64,000 nucleotides of DNA from a virus, in IMG/VR virus record IMGVR_UViG_3300032308_002246, positions 109,963 to 173,962 of that record. One strand, written 5' to 3'. Position numbers and translations under genes: made by a program. Below the pieces are notes generated by a model. That model made no database searches, was not told where the DNA came from, and saw only the letters and a list, made by a program, of their open reading frames with translations. Of this stretch, positions 52,654 through 60,246 are shown one piece after another (positions within the stretch are counted from its first letter, which is position 1; every line of letters begins with the position of its first letter).

Positions 52654-53418
52654 ATGAGTAAATTAGCTTGGGACTATATCGTTCCGGTCGTTCTTCCAAA
52701 AGACCTTAAGGGCATTGAGCCGGGCAAACTTCCAGCAAACCTTTTGCGGGCTGTTCCAGGTGGCGGGAAGATGCATTGGATTGCCGCGTCTGCGTGGACG
52801 GCAATGGTTGAAAAAGCAAAAGCCGCAGGAATTGAACTAAAACCCACGTCAAGCGGTGACACATATCGAGATTACGAAAGCCAAAAAAGAGGCTTCCTCA
52901 CCAGATACCAACTTGAACCAGTGGCTGGGACTAGCACCAAAACATTTGAGGGCAAAACTTGGTACCTCAAGAAAGGTATGGCTATGTTGGCCACGCCTGG
53001 TAAGTCGCAGCACAACCTTGGGTTGGCTGTCGATGTTCATTCAGCTTCAGAACCAAAACGTCTTAACTGGTTGATTGCAAATGTAAAAGAATTTGGTTTC
53101 TCGTGGGAAGTTGTTCCTTCTGAACCATGGCATCTTCGATATGTAAATGGCGATAATGTTCCAGCATCTGTGAAAGCATGGATGGATGCAAACGGGGTTG
53201 TTGCTCCAGCAGCAGGAGCACCCGTAACAGCAGCAGGAGCTCGTGGAGAGCACACGGCACTCCAGGAAGCTCTAAAGGCTAAAGGTTTCTATAAGGGCAA
53301 TATAGATGGAGCTATGTCCCCAGCTTTGCAAGAAGCCGTCAAAGCTTTCAAGGTTGCAAACAAGCTTGCAGCTGACTCAGTCGTAGGTCCAAAAGTAAAA
53401 GAATTGCTTGGACTGTAA
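52654..53418 (+). CDS. Endolysin: M15 (VanY-type) peptidase with peptidoglycan-binding domain
   Basis: 254 residues. The zinc ligands are His120 and Asp127 in KSQHNLGLAVDVH, and His160 in EPWHLRYV with catalytic Glu157, the M15B D-Ala-D-Ala carboxypeptidase/endopeptidase signature. After an Ala/Pro linker (about 183-197) residues 200-254 form a peptidoglycan-binding_1 repeat (LQEALKAKGFYKGNIDGAMS). It cleaves cell-wall peptides at the end of infection. ATG 52654 is preferred to TTG 52648. There is no signal peptide, so export depends on a holin, several candidates for which follow. Confidence 0.92.
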   Translation: MSKLAWDYIVPVVLPKDLKGIEPGKLPANLLRAVPGGGKMHWIAASAWTAMVEKAKAAGIELKPTSSGDTYRDYESQKRGFLTRYQLEPVAGTSTKTFEGKTWYLKKGMAMLATPGKSQHNLGLAVDVHSASEPKRLNWLIANVKEFGFSWEVVPSEPWHLRYVNGDNVPASVKAWMDANGVVAPAAGAPVTAAGARGEHTALQEALKAKGFYKGNIDGAMSPALQEAVKAFKVANKLAADSVVGPKVKELLGL

Positions 53419-53423
53419 GAGCC

Positions 53424-53672
53424 ATGACCGAGATAATCGTTGCCGCTGTTGGCGTTATTGGATTAATCGCCGTTGCTTTAATCGAACAGGGCAGGCGTTC
53501 TTCTAAAACAATGTGGGAAGAAAATAAAGCAGACCACAATTATGTTGTAGAAAAAATTGAAAGTCTAGGGAAAAACCTTGGGCGCTCAATAGATAGAACA
53601 AATAAATCAGTTGAGCGTATCGAGGACAAGCTTGATACGCATATTCGAGACCATGCAGTAGGAGACCTCTAA
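53424..53672 (+). CDS. Small membrane protein in lysis cassette, single N-terminal TM
   Basis: 82 residues. IIVAAVGVIGLIAVALIEQG forms one membrane helix (about 4-22). It is followed by a charged, probably coiled-coil cytoplasmic part with regular leucine/isoleucine spacing (VVEKIESLGKNLGRSIDRTN). This layout resembles small holin-associated or DUF2746-type proteins in actinophages. It starts five bases after the endolysin stop. Confidence 0.7.
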   Translation: MTEIIVAAVGVIGLIAVALIEQGRRSSKTMWEENKADHNYVVEKIESLGKNLGRSIDRTNKSVERIEDKLDTHIRDHAVGDL

Positions 53673-53905
53673 TGGCAAGCGGAAAACCAGCTAAAAGAAA
53701 TGTATCTAATACAACTGTTTCAGCACCAAAAATTGATGACGGAATAAATGTTCTTTATGTTGGAGCTGGTAAGTCTGTATTTCATAAATGCCCAGAATGC
53801 TCTAGGTCTACCGGTAAGGGGATTGTAAGAGAGTATAAAAATGAGCTTTACTGCTCACGTAGTTGCGTTATGTCGCATAAGTCAAAAGTGGAAGTTCCAG
53901 TATGA
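53672..53905 (+). CDS. Small zinc-finger-like protein
   Basis: 77 residues with two Cys pairs, CPECSRS and CSRSC, flanked by His (FHKC, MSHKSK). This suggests one structural zinc. It overlaps its upstream neighbour by a base and the next by ATGA. No known family. Its presence within the lysis cassette is unexplained. Confidence 0.65.
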   Translation: MASGKPAKRNVSNTTVSAPKIDDGINVLYVGAGKSVFHKCPECSRSTGKGIVREYKNELYCSRSCVMSHKSKVEVPV

Positions 53906-54174
53906 AGAAAGATTTGTTAGTAAATGTATTACTTAGAATTCTTGCTACTTTTGCTGCATCCGGTTTGGGAGTTATCGGTGCAGGAACTATTGCTGGTGTT
54001 CCAGTACTCAAAGCTGTCTTCATGGCTGGAATTGCAGGGGTTGCGGTAGTAATCGAAGGCCTCTCTAGGGCATTCCTAGAGGATGGGAAGCTTTCAAGTT
54101 CTGAAATAAACGATGTCTTTAACAAGGTTGACAAGAAAGCGCCAGCAAAGGCGAAGGCGAATGAAACGGCTTAG
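53902..54174 (+). CDS. Putative holin, two membrane helices
   Basis: 90 residues. It has a short basic N-terminus, two hydrophobic segments (LLRILATFAASGLGVIGAG and VLKAVFMAGIAGVAVVIEG), and a charged Lys/Ala-rich end (KKAPAKAKANETA). This is the classic small holin layout. It lies in the lysis cassette after the endolysin, and would form membrane lesions that release the endolysin, timed with other membrane proteins here. Confidence 0.72.
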   Translation: MKKDLLVNVLLRILATFAASGLGVIGAGTIAGVPVLKAVFMAGIAGVAVVIEGLSRAFLEDGKLSSSEINDVFNKVDKKAPAKAKANETA

Positions 54175-54379
54175 TCTTGTACTTGTATCCATGCTTGCTC
54201 TTGCTTCTTGTGGTTATGACGGAAAGTATCGCTATCCATGCCAAGACCCAGAAAATTGGGGTACCAGTGAATGCGAGCCACCGGAATGCATGGTAGATGG
54301 CGCGTGCACAGAAACGCTGCTTGGATGGGACCCGAACGAAGTAACAGAAACAACAGTGGAAGGAACAATCGCACCATGA
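54161..54379 (+). CDS. Small lipoprotein in lysis cassette
   Basis: 72 residues. ATG 54161 starts MKRLSLVLVSMLALASC with a lipobox LASC at residues 14-17, so Cys17 should be lipidated. The mature part has five further Cys in a short acidic region (CQDPENWG, CEPPECMVDGAC), then a Thr/Glu-rich end. It overlaps the putative holin gene by 14 bases and the next gene by ATGA. In a monoderm-like actinobacterium a spanin is not expected, so it may act in envelope disruption or as a superinfection-exclusion factor. Confidence 0.72.
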   Translation: MKRLSLVLVSMLALASCGYDGKYRYPCQDPENWGTSECEPPECMVDGACTETLLGWDPNEVTETTVEGTIAP

Positions 54380-54657
54380 AACCACGTTTAACATCAGCGG
54401 AATTAGATGCACGCCTTAAGTTTGTTATTGGCTGCATGCTTGGGTTTGTTCTCCTCATTACAACCGTTGGAGTCCTCTGGGCACTCGTATTCGTGACACA
54501 GCCGATTGGAGCACAGGCCGAAAACGACAAGATGTTCTTTGGGGTTCTGTCCTCAGTTGCCACCTTTATTACTGGTACTCTGGCCGGACTGATGATTTCA
54601 ACTGGAAGAAATGCTGAAGACAAAAATGGAAACGGCATCCCAGACAGCGAAGAATAG
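54376..54657 (+). CDS. Second holin-like membrane protein with Ca-binding-like tail
   Basis: 93 residues. Two hydrophobic segments (FVIGCMLGFVLLITTVGVLW and FFGVLSSVATFITGTLAGLM) are followed by a short tail containing EDKNGNGIPDSEE. The tail has the D-x-N-G-N-G-x-x-D pattern of thrombospondin-3/dockerin-type calcium loops. With the gene at 53902 it may form a holin/antiholin pair. It overlaps the lipoprotein gene by ATGA. Confidence 0.68.
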   Translation: MKPRLTSAELDARLKFVIGCMLGFVLLITTVGVLWALVFVTQPIGAQAENDKMFFGVLSSVATFITGTLAGLMISTGRNAEDKNGNGIPDSEE

Positions 54658-54668
54658 GATGTAGCGTC

Positions 54669-55196
54669 ATGAAAATAGAAAATTTAAGAATTGGAGATAA
54701 AGGTCCTGCAGGTGGAATAATTTTTATCAATCCCACCACACATGGGAATAAGACTGGTTTGTGGTTTGAGGCAGGTCCATGCAGAAACCCAGATTTTGTT
54801 CAAATTCCATGGGCATCCCAATATGGAGATTCTGGTGCTTCTGGAACGACTATTGGCACAGGCAAAAGTAATACAAAACTCATCGCAGCCATGAGCGGAA
54901 ATACAAAAGATAACTGCGCAGCCTCGTATTGCGTTAATTATTCGTGGAACGGATTTTCAGATTGGTTTTTGCCATCAGACAACGAGATGGACCATTTGTT
55001 TGCTCATCGAGACATAGTTGGTGGCTTTGATGATGGCAACTCCTACTGGAGCTCAACGCAGGGTGTTCCAGGCGTGGACTTTACATACGAAAGCGCACAT
55101 GTGCAGATTTTTAGCGCAATTGGGTCTGGTGGATACAATGTAAGCAAGGACAGATTGTACTTTGTCCGCCCAGTTCGCTCTTTTGACAACGAATAA
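54669..55196 (+). CDS. DUF1566-like protein
   Basis: 175 residues. GDKGPAGGIIFINPTTHG begins the family often found in surface proteins of environmental actinobacteria. NGFSDWFLPSDNEMDHLF and SYWSSTQG match the DUF1566 W-x-LP-x-xxE-xxxL pattern and its later Y-W-S-S motif. It has no signal peptide or membrane helix. It may be a virion or lysis-associated binding domain. It overlaps the ferredoxin by one base. Confidence 0.72.
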   Translation: MKIENLRIGDKGPAGGIIFINPTTHGNKTGLWFEAGPCRNPDFVQIPWASQYGDSGASGTTIGTGKSNTKLIAAMSGNTKDNCAASYCVNYSWNGFSDWFLPSDNEMDHLFAHRDIVGGFDDGNSYWSSTQGVPGVDFTYESAHVQIFSAIGSGGYNVSKDRLYFVRPVRSFDNE

Positions 55197-55441
55197 TGAG
55201 AGTATGGATTGACCAGGACTTATGCACTGGAGATGGTCTTTGCGCGGAGATAGCCCCAGATGTTTTTCATATGATGCCGGACGGTCTTGCGTATGTAAAA
55301 GAAGGGGACAAGATTTATGCGGCCGCTGTGGGGAACCCAGAAGGCGCAGCTGGATTGGCTTCTTTCGCAGACGACAGGCTGGCTGATGTAATTGATGCAG
55401 CCGAAGAATGCCCCGGCGAATGCATCTTTATTGAGCCTTAA
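55196..55441 (+). CDS. Small ferredoxin, 3Fe-4S/4Fe-4S single-cluster type
   Basis: 81 residues. WIDQDLCTGDGLCAEIAPDV gives Cys-x5-Cys, and ECPGECIFIE gives the C-terminal Cys-Pro. This is the pattern of small ferredoxins that supply electrons to cytochromes P450 in actinobacteria (cysteines at three or four positions, Pro after the last). No P450 or reductase gene is in this window. Possible roles are reduction of Fe(II)-enzymes or host metabolism. It converges with a minus-strand gene through a shared TTAA. Confidence 0.85.
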   Translation: MRVWIDQDLCTGDGLCAEIAPDVFHMMPDGLAYVKEGDKIYAAAVGNPEGAAGLASFADDRLADVIDAAEECPGECIFIEP

Positions 55442-55653
55442 CGACCTAGTCGTTCCCTCTCAAAGTTAATCCATTCCTGCTTAGCTGTACTGCTTCCGTA
55501 TGAGTCGTAACCATTTACGGAATTCATGATGAATTTATGGACCAAAAGAATCGCTATTGATGAAAGTATGATGAATGTGAGCATCTGACTATTATGGCAA
55601 TCAATCTCACAAAAAGATGCAACTATGCTTAGTATCTCAAAATTAGATACCAT
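55438..55653 (-). CDS. Small membrane protein
   Basis: 71 residues. ATG 55653 follows AAGAGA. One hydrophobic segment (MLTFIILSSIAILLVHKFI) sits in the middle, with a Cys-containing N-terminus and a hydrophilic C-terminus (KQEWINFERERLGR). A later ATG just before the membrane helix is possible but lacks a ribosome site. The role is unknown. Confidence 0.6.
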   Translation of the reverse strand: MVSNFEILSIVASFCEIDCHNSQMLTFIILSSIAILLVHKFIMNSVNGYDSYGSSTAKQEWINFERERLGR

Positions 55654-55662
55654 CAATCTCTT

Positions 55663-56271
55663 TTATCGAATATACATTCCTAATCTTTCGTCTTCATCAT
55701 CATCGTCATCTTTTATAAAAACATAACCATTTGGTGGCTCTATTGGAGAGCCTTTCCATACCGGTATTACCTCTGAATTGCCATGAGAAAAATCAGGGTT
55801 GTTTCTTAAATGTATTTCTATCAATTTTCCGCCTATGAACTCACAGTTCAACGTTTTATACCTCAGTGGGATTAGCCCGATGAATTGTGGCAACGGATGC
55901 GTTTTTTCAGTTTTAACCCATTTTGTAAATTTTTTGTATGGGTCCTTTTCGTCTTTATCTCCAATAACTGAAAGTATTGGGTTGTATTTTTTGTAATCAA
56001 CACTTATGTGCTCACCTTCAAAAACTTCACACCAGAACTCCCCAGGGTGTAAAGCAGATGTGCCTTTTTCTAGATACTCAACCCTTGCAAATAGACCCAT
56101 GCCGTACATGTTGGATATTGGCTTTACAAAATAGTTTCCTGGTTTTGGAACGTCCATCCCCCTTGGGCCGCAAATATAGCCAGCCTTTCTTGAAACTATT
56201 AGTTTGTCAAAAATCCACAAGTCCTCAAGAGCGCAATTCTTCCATGCGTTTATTTCCTGGGTGTGTTCCAT
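55663..56271 (-). CDS. Conserved-looking phage protein, possibly ATP-grasp-like
   Basis: 202 residues. Segments YFVKPISNMYGMGLFARVEY, GEFWCEVFEGEHISVDY and GKLIEIHLRNNPDF recall the lysine strand, Gly-rich loop and E-x-H/N-x-R end of ATP-grasp enzymes. The match is partial, so this is only a fold suggestion. It ends in an Asp-rich tract (KDDDDDEDERLG). It is in an operon with the small membrane protein downstream. Confidence 0.5.
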   Translation of the reverse strand: MEHTQEINAWKNCALEDLWIFDKLIVSRKAGYICGPRGMDVPKPGNYFVKPISNMYGMGLFARVEYLEKGTSALHPGEFWCEVFEGEHISVDYKKYNPILSVIGDKDEKDPYKKFTKWVKTEKTHPLPQFIGLIPLRYKTLNCEFIGGKLIEIHLRNNPDFSHGNSEVIPVWKGSPIEPPNGYVFIKDDDDDEDERLGMYIR

Positions 56272-56413
56272 TATCTAATTTTACCTTATATCACAAATGT
56301 TTTGAAAGCTAAACAAATTACATTTCTTAGAACATTGATGCATGGGATAGACTAATCATGTAGGCCCATGTAAAGAGTTGGGTCATTTTTTTTAGATTTA
56401 TCTCAGGTGGAAA
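56272..56413. other. Divergent intergenic region
   Basis: 142 AT-rich bases between divergent genes. On the minus strand a TATAAG box (about 56281-56286) is near the ATG but no good -35 was found. On the plus side only a T-run and GGTGG before the ATG are clear. No hairpin is convincing. Confidence 0.3.
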
Positions 56414-56773
56414 ATGTCTGAATCAACAATGACATGGCACGAAGACGGCCACTCATTCTGCGTAACGATTGATAAGTCTTTTGCTATGCCAAGCATGTTT
56501 CATTGTCCGAACAGGCTTGATGAAACAGCAGCTTGCATGCATGAAGGTGATTGCATTGTTGAACACTTTGTAAATGTTTATGGTTTTGAATGCAATGTTG
56601 GAGTAACTGAAGTTTCTGGTCCAGTAGAAGTTGCATGGACGATTGTCGGAGATATTAGCGACCCGGATAATTGCCAGGTTTGGATTATCCCTGTGCAGGA
56701 CGAATTCTTCTCTGCTTGGGCAACAGGGCAAAAAACCGTTGCAGAAACAGGCGAACAAGGCATCTCTGAGTAA
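56414..56773 (+). CDS. Hypothetical protein
   Basis: 119 residues. It contains TWHEDGHSFCVTIDKSF, CPNRLDETAACMHEGDCIVE, and a beta-rich end (GPVEVAWTIVGDISDPDNCQ, VWIIPVQDEFFSAW). Five Cys and several His could bind metal. GGTGG is upstream. The family is not recognised. It begins a short plus-strand group with a DNA-binding-like gene. Confidence 0.62.
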   Translation: MSESTMTWHEDGHSFCVTIDKSFAMPSMFHCPNRLDETAACMHEGDCIVEHFVNVYGFECNVGVTEVSGPVEVAWTIVGDISDPDNCQVWIIPVQDEFFSAWATGQKTVAETGEQGISE

Positions 56774-56801
56774 AAGCTTTTCGTCTAGTAATGTTCAAAT
56801 T

Positions 56802-57176
56802 ATGAACAAATCGCAAATCAAATGGGACATGTACGTAAGAGCTCTTAGAGAATTCATAGCTACTAACAACCATTCAGAAGTTCCTTCTGGTTTTGTTTAC
56901 GAGCTAGATGGAAACAGTTTGAAGCTCGGAGCTTGGGTTGGTTATATTCGAGCAAGAGGAAGAACCAACAATCTTTCAACAGCAAAGCACCAAGAGCTTT
57001 CTTCTATTGATACATGGTTTTGGGACCAACGCAAGCCTGGCCCATATGGCGACAAGAATAGAGATGTTTCAATTCTCGAAGCCAGAAAGTCTGGCAAAAG
57101 CCTTCAGTCAATCGCAAACGAATGGAATCTCTCTAGACAAAGAGTGCACCAGATTGTCCGGAGGTTGGACAAGTGA
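56802..57176 (+). CDS. Helicase-associated domain plus HTH protein
   Basis: 124 residues. Residues 5-70 fit the helicase-associated (HA) domain: WDMYVRALREFIATNNHSEV, then GNSLKLGAWVGYIRARGR. The C-terminus SGKSLQSIANEWNLSRQRVH is a sigma-4-like helix-turn-helix. It probably binds DNA as a small regulator or accessory replication protein. ATG 56802 is chosen because earlier in-frame starts overlap the preceding gene. It overlaps the next gene by GTGA. Confidence 0.7.
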   Translation: MNKSQIKWDMYVRALREFIATNNHSEVPSGFVYELDGNSLKLGAWVGYIRARGRTNNLSTAKHQELSSIDTWFWDQRKPGPYGDKNRDVSILEARKSGKSLQSIANEWNLSRQRVHQIVRRLDK

Positions 57177-57382
57177 AACTTTTTGCCGGCTTTGTAACGC
57201 TTCTTGTAATTACTGGGATATACAACATATCCCTGCAGGTATTTTTGTTTATCATGAGAAGCGCAGATATAACTGCTATTGACATACCGACATCCCACTC
57301 ATATGCAGCCATACTCATTTTGATGTTTTGCAGACTGGTTGATAGAGCTTCTTACGGTCGAATCAAACCGGACCTCGGTTAG
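57173..57382 (+). CDS. Small two-helix membrane protein
   Basis: 69 residues starting at GTG in a GTGA overlap. Two hydrophobic segments (FAGFVTLLVITGIYNISLQV and SYAAILILMFCRLV) frame a short polar loop. No motif beyond this. It converges with the following minus-strand gene through a shared TTAG. Confidence 0.58.
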   Translation: MKLFAGFVTLLVITGIYNISLQVFLFIMRSADITAIDIPTSHSYAAILILMFCRLVDRASYGRIKPDLG

Positions 57383-58041
57383 TTCAAGCTTTTTGTAATC
57401 AACGGCATATTTTTATCAAGGGCATCAGCTGAACCTTTTGATACAGATGTGAACATATCGTTCAAGCATTGCCCCCACTTATCGTCTGAATCAATGTTTT
57501 GTGTGTCCACATCTGCTTCGCCGTACTCAATCATTTCGCCGTCGTGATATGTCTCCCACACAGCAAACATATTCATTTGCTCTATTGCGTGAATACCAAT
57601 CAAGACAGATGGAAAAAGAGATGAAACTTTAGCCATGAGCCCTGGGCATGTGCACCACGGGCTCTCAAATTTGAAAGAAAATGAGTCTGAGCAATTAGAA
57701 AGCGCTTCCTCGTCAATCTGAATGTAAGAAGCTCCCCATTTTGTTCCATAGTTCTTGATTTGCCATTCAAACCAGTCCCTTGCTCCAAACTTGGCCAAAT
57801 TTTCTTCTTGTTTGTTCTTAAGCCATAAGTCTTTTTCCTCTTGGCTCCATTCAGGGATAATCGAAGCGTGCGGGGTTTCTGCCAGCTCGTCCGGAACTGG
57901 GAACAGTTGATTGATATCCCAACCACTTTCTTCTTCATACTTCCCACGCGTGGACTTATCAACCCTAAACGAATTTATCATTCGCTTAATTTCTTTTTCT
58001 TCTCCGCGGACTTCAACGAATTGCGAGCACCAAGTTGGCAT
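57379..58041 (-). CDS. Api92/DUF1281-like ferredoxin-fold protein
   Basis: 220 residues. It starts MPTWCSQFVEVRGEEKEI (the family start PxWCxNxLxVxG). It also contains WQIKNYGTKWGASYIQID and FKFESPWCTCPGLMAKVSSL, both characteristic of the Api92-like ferredoxin-fold family found in plasmids and phages, usually in early regions. Function is not established. A strong AAGGGAG ribosome site overlaps a tiny upstream ORF. Confidence 0.75.
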   Translation of the reverse strand: MPTWCSQFVEVRGEEKEIKRMINSFRVDKSTRGKYEEESGWDINQLFPVPDELAETPHASIIPEWSQEEKDLWLKNKQEENLAKFGARDWFEWQIKNYGTKWGASYIQIDEEALSNCSDSFSFKFESPWCTCPGLMAKVSSLFPSVLIGIHAIEQMNMFAVWETYHDGEMIEYGEADVDTQNIDSDDKWGQCLNDMFTSVSKGSADALDKNMPLITKSLN

Positions 58042-58053
58042 TTTATTTCTCCC

Positions 58054-58101
58054 TTACGAAAATACACAAAAAACAATAAGAATTGCAACTACAGCTGCCA
58101 T
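58054..58101 (-). CDS. Tiny hydrophobic peptide (15 residues)
   Basis: MAAVVAILIVFCVFS, a single short membrane-like peptide. Its ATG overlaps the TGA of the preceding gene (TGATG). Its stop sits within the ribosome site of the following gene, which favours translational coupling. Too short to judge by composition; possibly only a coupling leader. Confidence 0.4.
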   Translation of the reverse strand: MAAVVAILIVFCVFS

Positions 58102-58517
58102 CAGACTTCCTTTCCCTCTACCCACTTGCCGTTATCTGCTACATAGTAATTCACGCCCTTAGTTGGTGCAAGTTTTCCTTCTTCGTCCATTTTGTACTGG
58201 CCAAACGACTCAGTACCCTTCCATGCCCAGTTGCAACAAGGGGCATCACTCTCGCACGGGTGCAAAGCCTTGCCGATTGATTTATGCAATCGAGGAAAAA
58301 GCTGAAGAAATTTAACCACACAGTCATGGCACAGAATCCACTGCCTGCTCTCTTCTTTATTGAACAGCCAATCAATGTTGTCGTCAAATCCGCCGTAGTA
58401 ACCAAACGAGTCAAAAGGCATGACCCATCCGTTGTCCGGATAGTTTTCTTGTTGGGTTGCTAAACAGCTACTCCCGCATCCAGAGCATTCAATATTTTTG
58501 TGTTTTGATGCACTCAC
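58101..58517 (-). CDS. Cys-rich small hypothetical protein
   Basis: 138 residues starting at GTG in a GTGA overlap. The N-terminus (CSGCGSSC) and CHDC, with a later HPCESDAPCCNWAW, form a probable zinc-binding protein. Middle residues are aromatic (FDSFGYYGGFDDNIDWLFN). Similar proteins occur in actinophage early regions; the role is unknown. Confidence 0.62.
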   Translation of the reverse strand: MSASKHKNIECSGCGSSCLATQQENYPDNGWVMPFDSFGYYGGFDDNIDWLFNKEESRQWILCHDCVVKFLQLFPRLHKSIGKALHPCESDAPCCNWAWKGTESFGQYKMDEEGKLAPTKGVNYYVADNGKWVEGKEV

Positions 58518-58876
58518 CTGTCATCCCTCGTTCCTGCTCCAACCATCCAGCAGCCATCATCAATGAGTGACTCAGCAAGCCACCCAACGATTGAGACCAA
58601 CTGTTTTTCTGTAATTTCCCAATCCCTACACTGTTGCACAAAATATCCATCGGCGATTTCCGACCAGATATTTGCCACAGCATCAGCCCCGGTTACGCCG
58701 AGTGTGTAGTAGTTCTCACGCAAGATTTCAAAAATCTCGTAGTGCTCCGTTTCTTTCTCTAATGAGTTTTTGATTTTTCCTTTGAGCTCGGCAATCTCTC
58801 GTCGAAGACTGTCGTTTTCTCCACGCACAAAGTTGTACGAGTTTGTAAGTGTGGCCAAAGCTTCTTTGGTTTTCAC
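58514..58876 (-). CDS. Coiled-coil-containing hypothetical protein
   Basis: 120 residues. GTG 58876 is preferred because it overlaps the preceding TGA (GTGA) and lies five bases from GAGGAG. An earlier GTG at 58882 is too close. Residues 15-50 are a coiled coil (RGENDSLRREIAELKGKIKN). The C-terminal part is a helical domain with Trp/Cys. No family. Confidence 0.6.
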   Translation of the reverse strand: MKTKEALATLTNSYNFVRGENDSLRREIAELKGKIKNSLEKETEHYEIFEILRENYYTLGVTGADAVANIWSEIADGYFVQQCRDWEITEKQLVSIVGWLAESLIDDGCWMVGAGTRDDR

Positions 58877-59205
58877 TTGCACTCCTCAAAAACTTGGCCG
58901 CCGTCAGTCATCCGTAATTCACAGCTTGGATGAGTAGGAAGATAAACGGTGTCTCCAATTGTCAAATCTGTGCCATAGACATTTACAAGTTTGTCTACGA
59001 CATTCCTCGTATTGCCTTCGCAGTGTTCACGTGCAATCCAGTAGAGCGTGTCGCCCTCTTTGATTGTGATTGGTGCACCATCACAGAAGAACTCGTTGTC
59101 TTTGATTGACAGTTGCTCCATGTATGAGTAAGCAAAAAAAAAGCTGCTCAGTGCTGAAAAAATAATTACCAGCGACTTGAAAAGTCGGTACGAATTTTCG
59201 CTCAT
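58873..59205 (-). CDS. LysM-domain protein with N-terminal membrane anchor
   Basis: 110 residues. A hydrophobic segment (FKSLVIIFSALSSFFFAYS) is followed by a LysM-like domain, ITIKEGDTLYWIAREHCEGN and LTIGDTVYLP. LysM binds the glycan of peptidoglycan, so the protein is likely membrane-tethered and faces the wall. Phage early genes of this type may affect wall synthesis or superinfection. GGAG lies before the ATG. Confidence 0.75.
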   Translation of the reverse strand: MSENSYRLFKSLVIIFSALSSFFFAYSYMEQLSIKDNEFFCDGAPITIKEGDTLYWIAREHCEGNTRNVVDKLVNVYGTDLTIGDTVYLPTHPSCELRMTDGGQVFEECK

Positions 59206-59207
59206 TA

Positions 59208-59489
59208 TTAGAACTCTCCTTCTGTGGCCTTGCCACCGTTTTTCTTGTAGTGCTCCACGGCATCGCCAATCATCTTGAAGTACGAACCGGACTCGACTAC
59301 TACGCCTTCTGGACGCTCAACAATCGTCCAGACAACATACTTAGAGTATGCGTCCTTGAGAAGAAGAAACACACCAATGTGGTACGGGTATGTGCCATCT
59401 CCCCCATCACTTTTTTTTGTTGAGGCAATGAGCAGGGCATCTTGCTTCTCCATCAGCATTCCAGGTTCAACCAGCTTGATTGTTTCCAT
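59208..59489 (-). CDS. Hypothetical protein
   Basis: 93 residues. ATG 59489 follows GGAGAG by a few bases; an upstream extension overlaps the next gene and is rejected. It contains KQDALLIASTKKSDGGDGTY, YPYHIGVFLLLKDAYSKYVV, and GSYFKMIGDAVEHYKKNGGK, a mixed alpha/beta domain. No recognised motif. Confidence 0.6.
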   Translation of the reverse strand: METIKLVEPGMLMEKQDALLIASTKKSDGGDGTYPYHIGVFLLLKDAYSKYVVWTIVERPEGVVVESGSYFKMIGDAVEHYKKNGGKATEGEF

Positions 59490-59491
59490 GA

Positions 59492-59902
59492 TTACTCTCC
59501 GTCCTCTTCTTGTCCAATTTTTGCAACGCACACAGACACGACTTCTTTGACGCTTGTTGCCTCGTCGGCGATTGACTGCTCAATCATTCCGATTGAGACG
59601 GCGCTCTCAAAAAGCTCGCTATCAATGGTTGTCTTTGTGACCTTGCGAAGCTGAGTCGGCTTCAAGAGCTTTGAGAGAACATCAAGGCTGTAGCTAGAGC
59701 GCATTGCGCGACGGATATAGACCTTGACGGTGCTCTGAGAGGTGATTACCTGCTCAACACCCTCTCGTGCACACGCTTCCATGAAAGCTGCTTCTGCGTC
59801 ACGCTTTTCACGGTTTGCTTTTTCTGCAACTGCACGCTTCTGCACAAGCTCGGATGCGGCTTGGGCTGCACTGAGTTTTGATGGTTTTTTGGTGGTTTTC
59901 AT
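59492..59902 (-). CDS. Hypothetical helical protein
   Basis: 136 residues. The Lys/Ala-rich N-terminus (MKTTKKPSKLSAAQAASELV) passes into a helical charged region (ANREKRDAEAAFMEACAREG) and a helix-rich C-terminus. AAGGA precedes the ATG. It may bind nucleic acid, judged only from composition. No known family. Confidence 0.6.
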   Translation of the reverse strand: MKTTKKPSKLSAAQAASELVQKRAVAEKANREKRDAEAAFMEACAREGVEQVITSQSTVKVYIRRAMRSSYSLDVLSKLLKPTQLRKVTKTTIDSELFESAVSIGMIEQSIADEATSVKEVVSVCVAKIGQEEDGE

Positions 59903-59923
59903 TTTGTTCCTTTTTGGGTTTGA

Positions 59924-60181
59924 TTATTTGGTTTTCTTAGATACGCACGTTGGGCAAAATGCGTGAACTGTGCTGAGCTTGTCTTTGATAACAAACTCCC
60001 ACTTGCCGTAGAAGTGCTGGTCGTCAGCCATGTCGAGGATGAGCGAGTCAACATCTGTGTAGCAATATGCACCTGAGTTATCGCAGGTATAGCAATGAGC
60101 CCTAACAACTTTTTCGCTGCCGGCCATTTCTGCCCTGAGGCTTGCACCGTTGAATCGTGCGCTTGCGTAGAGACTCTTCAT
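59924..60181 (-). CDS. Small zinc-binding protein
   Basis: 85 residues. ATG 60181 follows GGAAAG; earlier in-frame codons are rejected. The Cys pairs CYTCDNSGAYC and CPTC fit a single zinc site. The middle (DMADDQHFYGKWEFVIKDK) is a beta strand. It is the first gene of the minus-strand block and follows the predicted promoter at 60247-60275. Confidence 0.65.
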   Translation of the reverse strand: MKSLYASARFNGASLRAEMAGSEKVVRAHCYTCDNSGAYCYTDVDSLILDMADDQHFYGKWEFVIKDKLSTVHAFCPTCVSKKTK

Positions 60182-60246
60182 TGACTTTCCTTTTGCTAAT
60201 AGTGGTGCCTTGAAATGTACAAGGGCCAAGGGGGAATTGCAACTAC

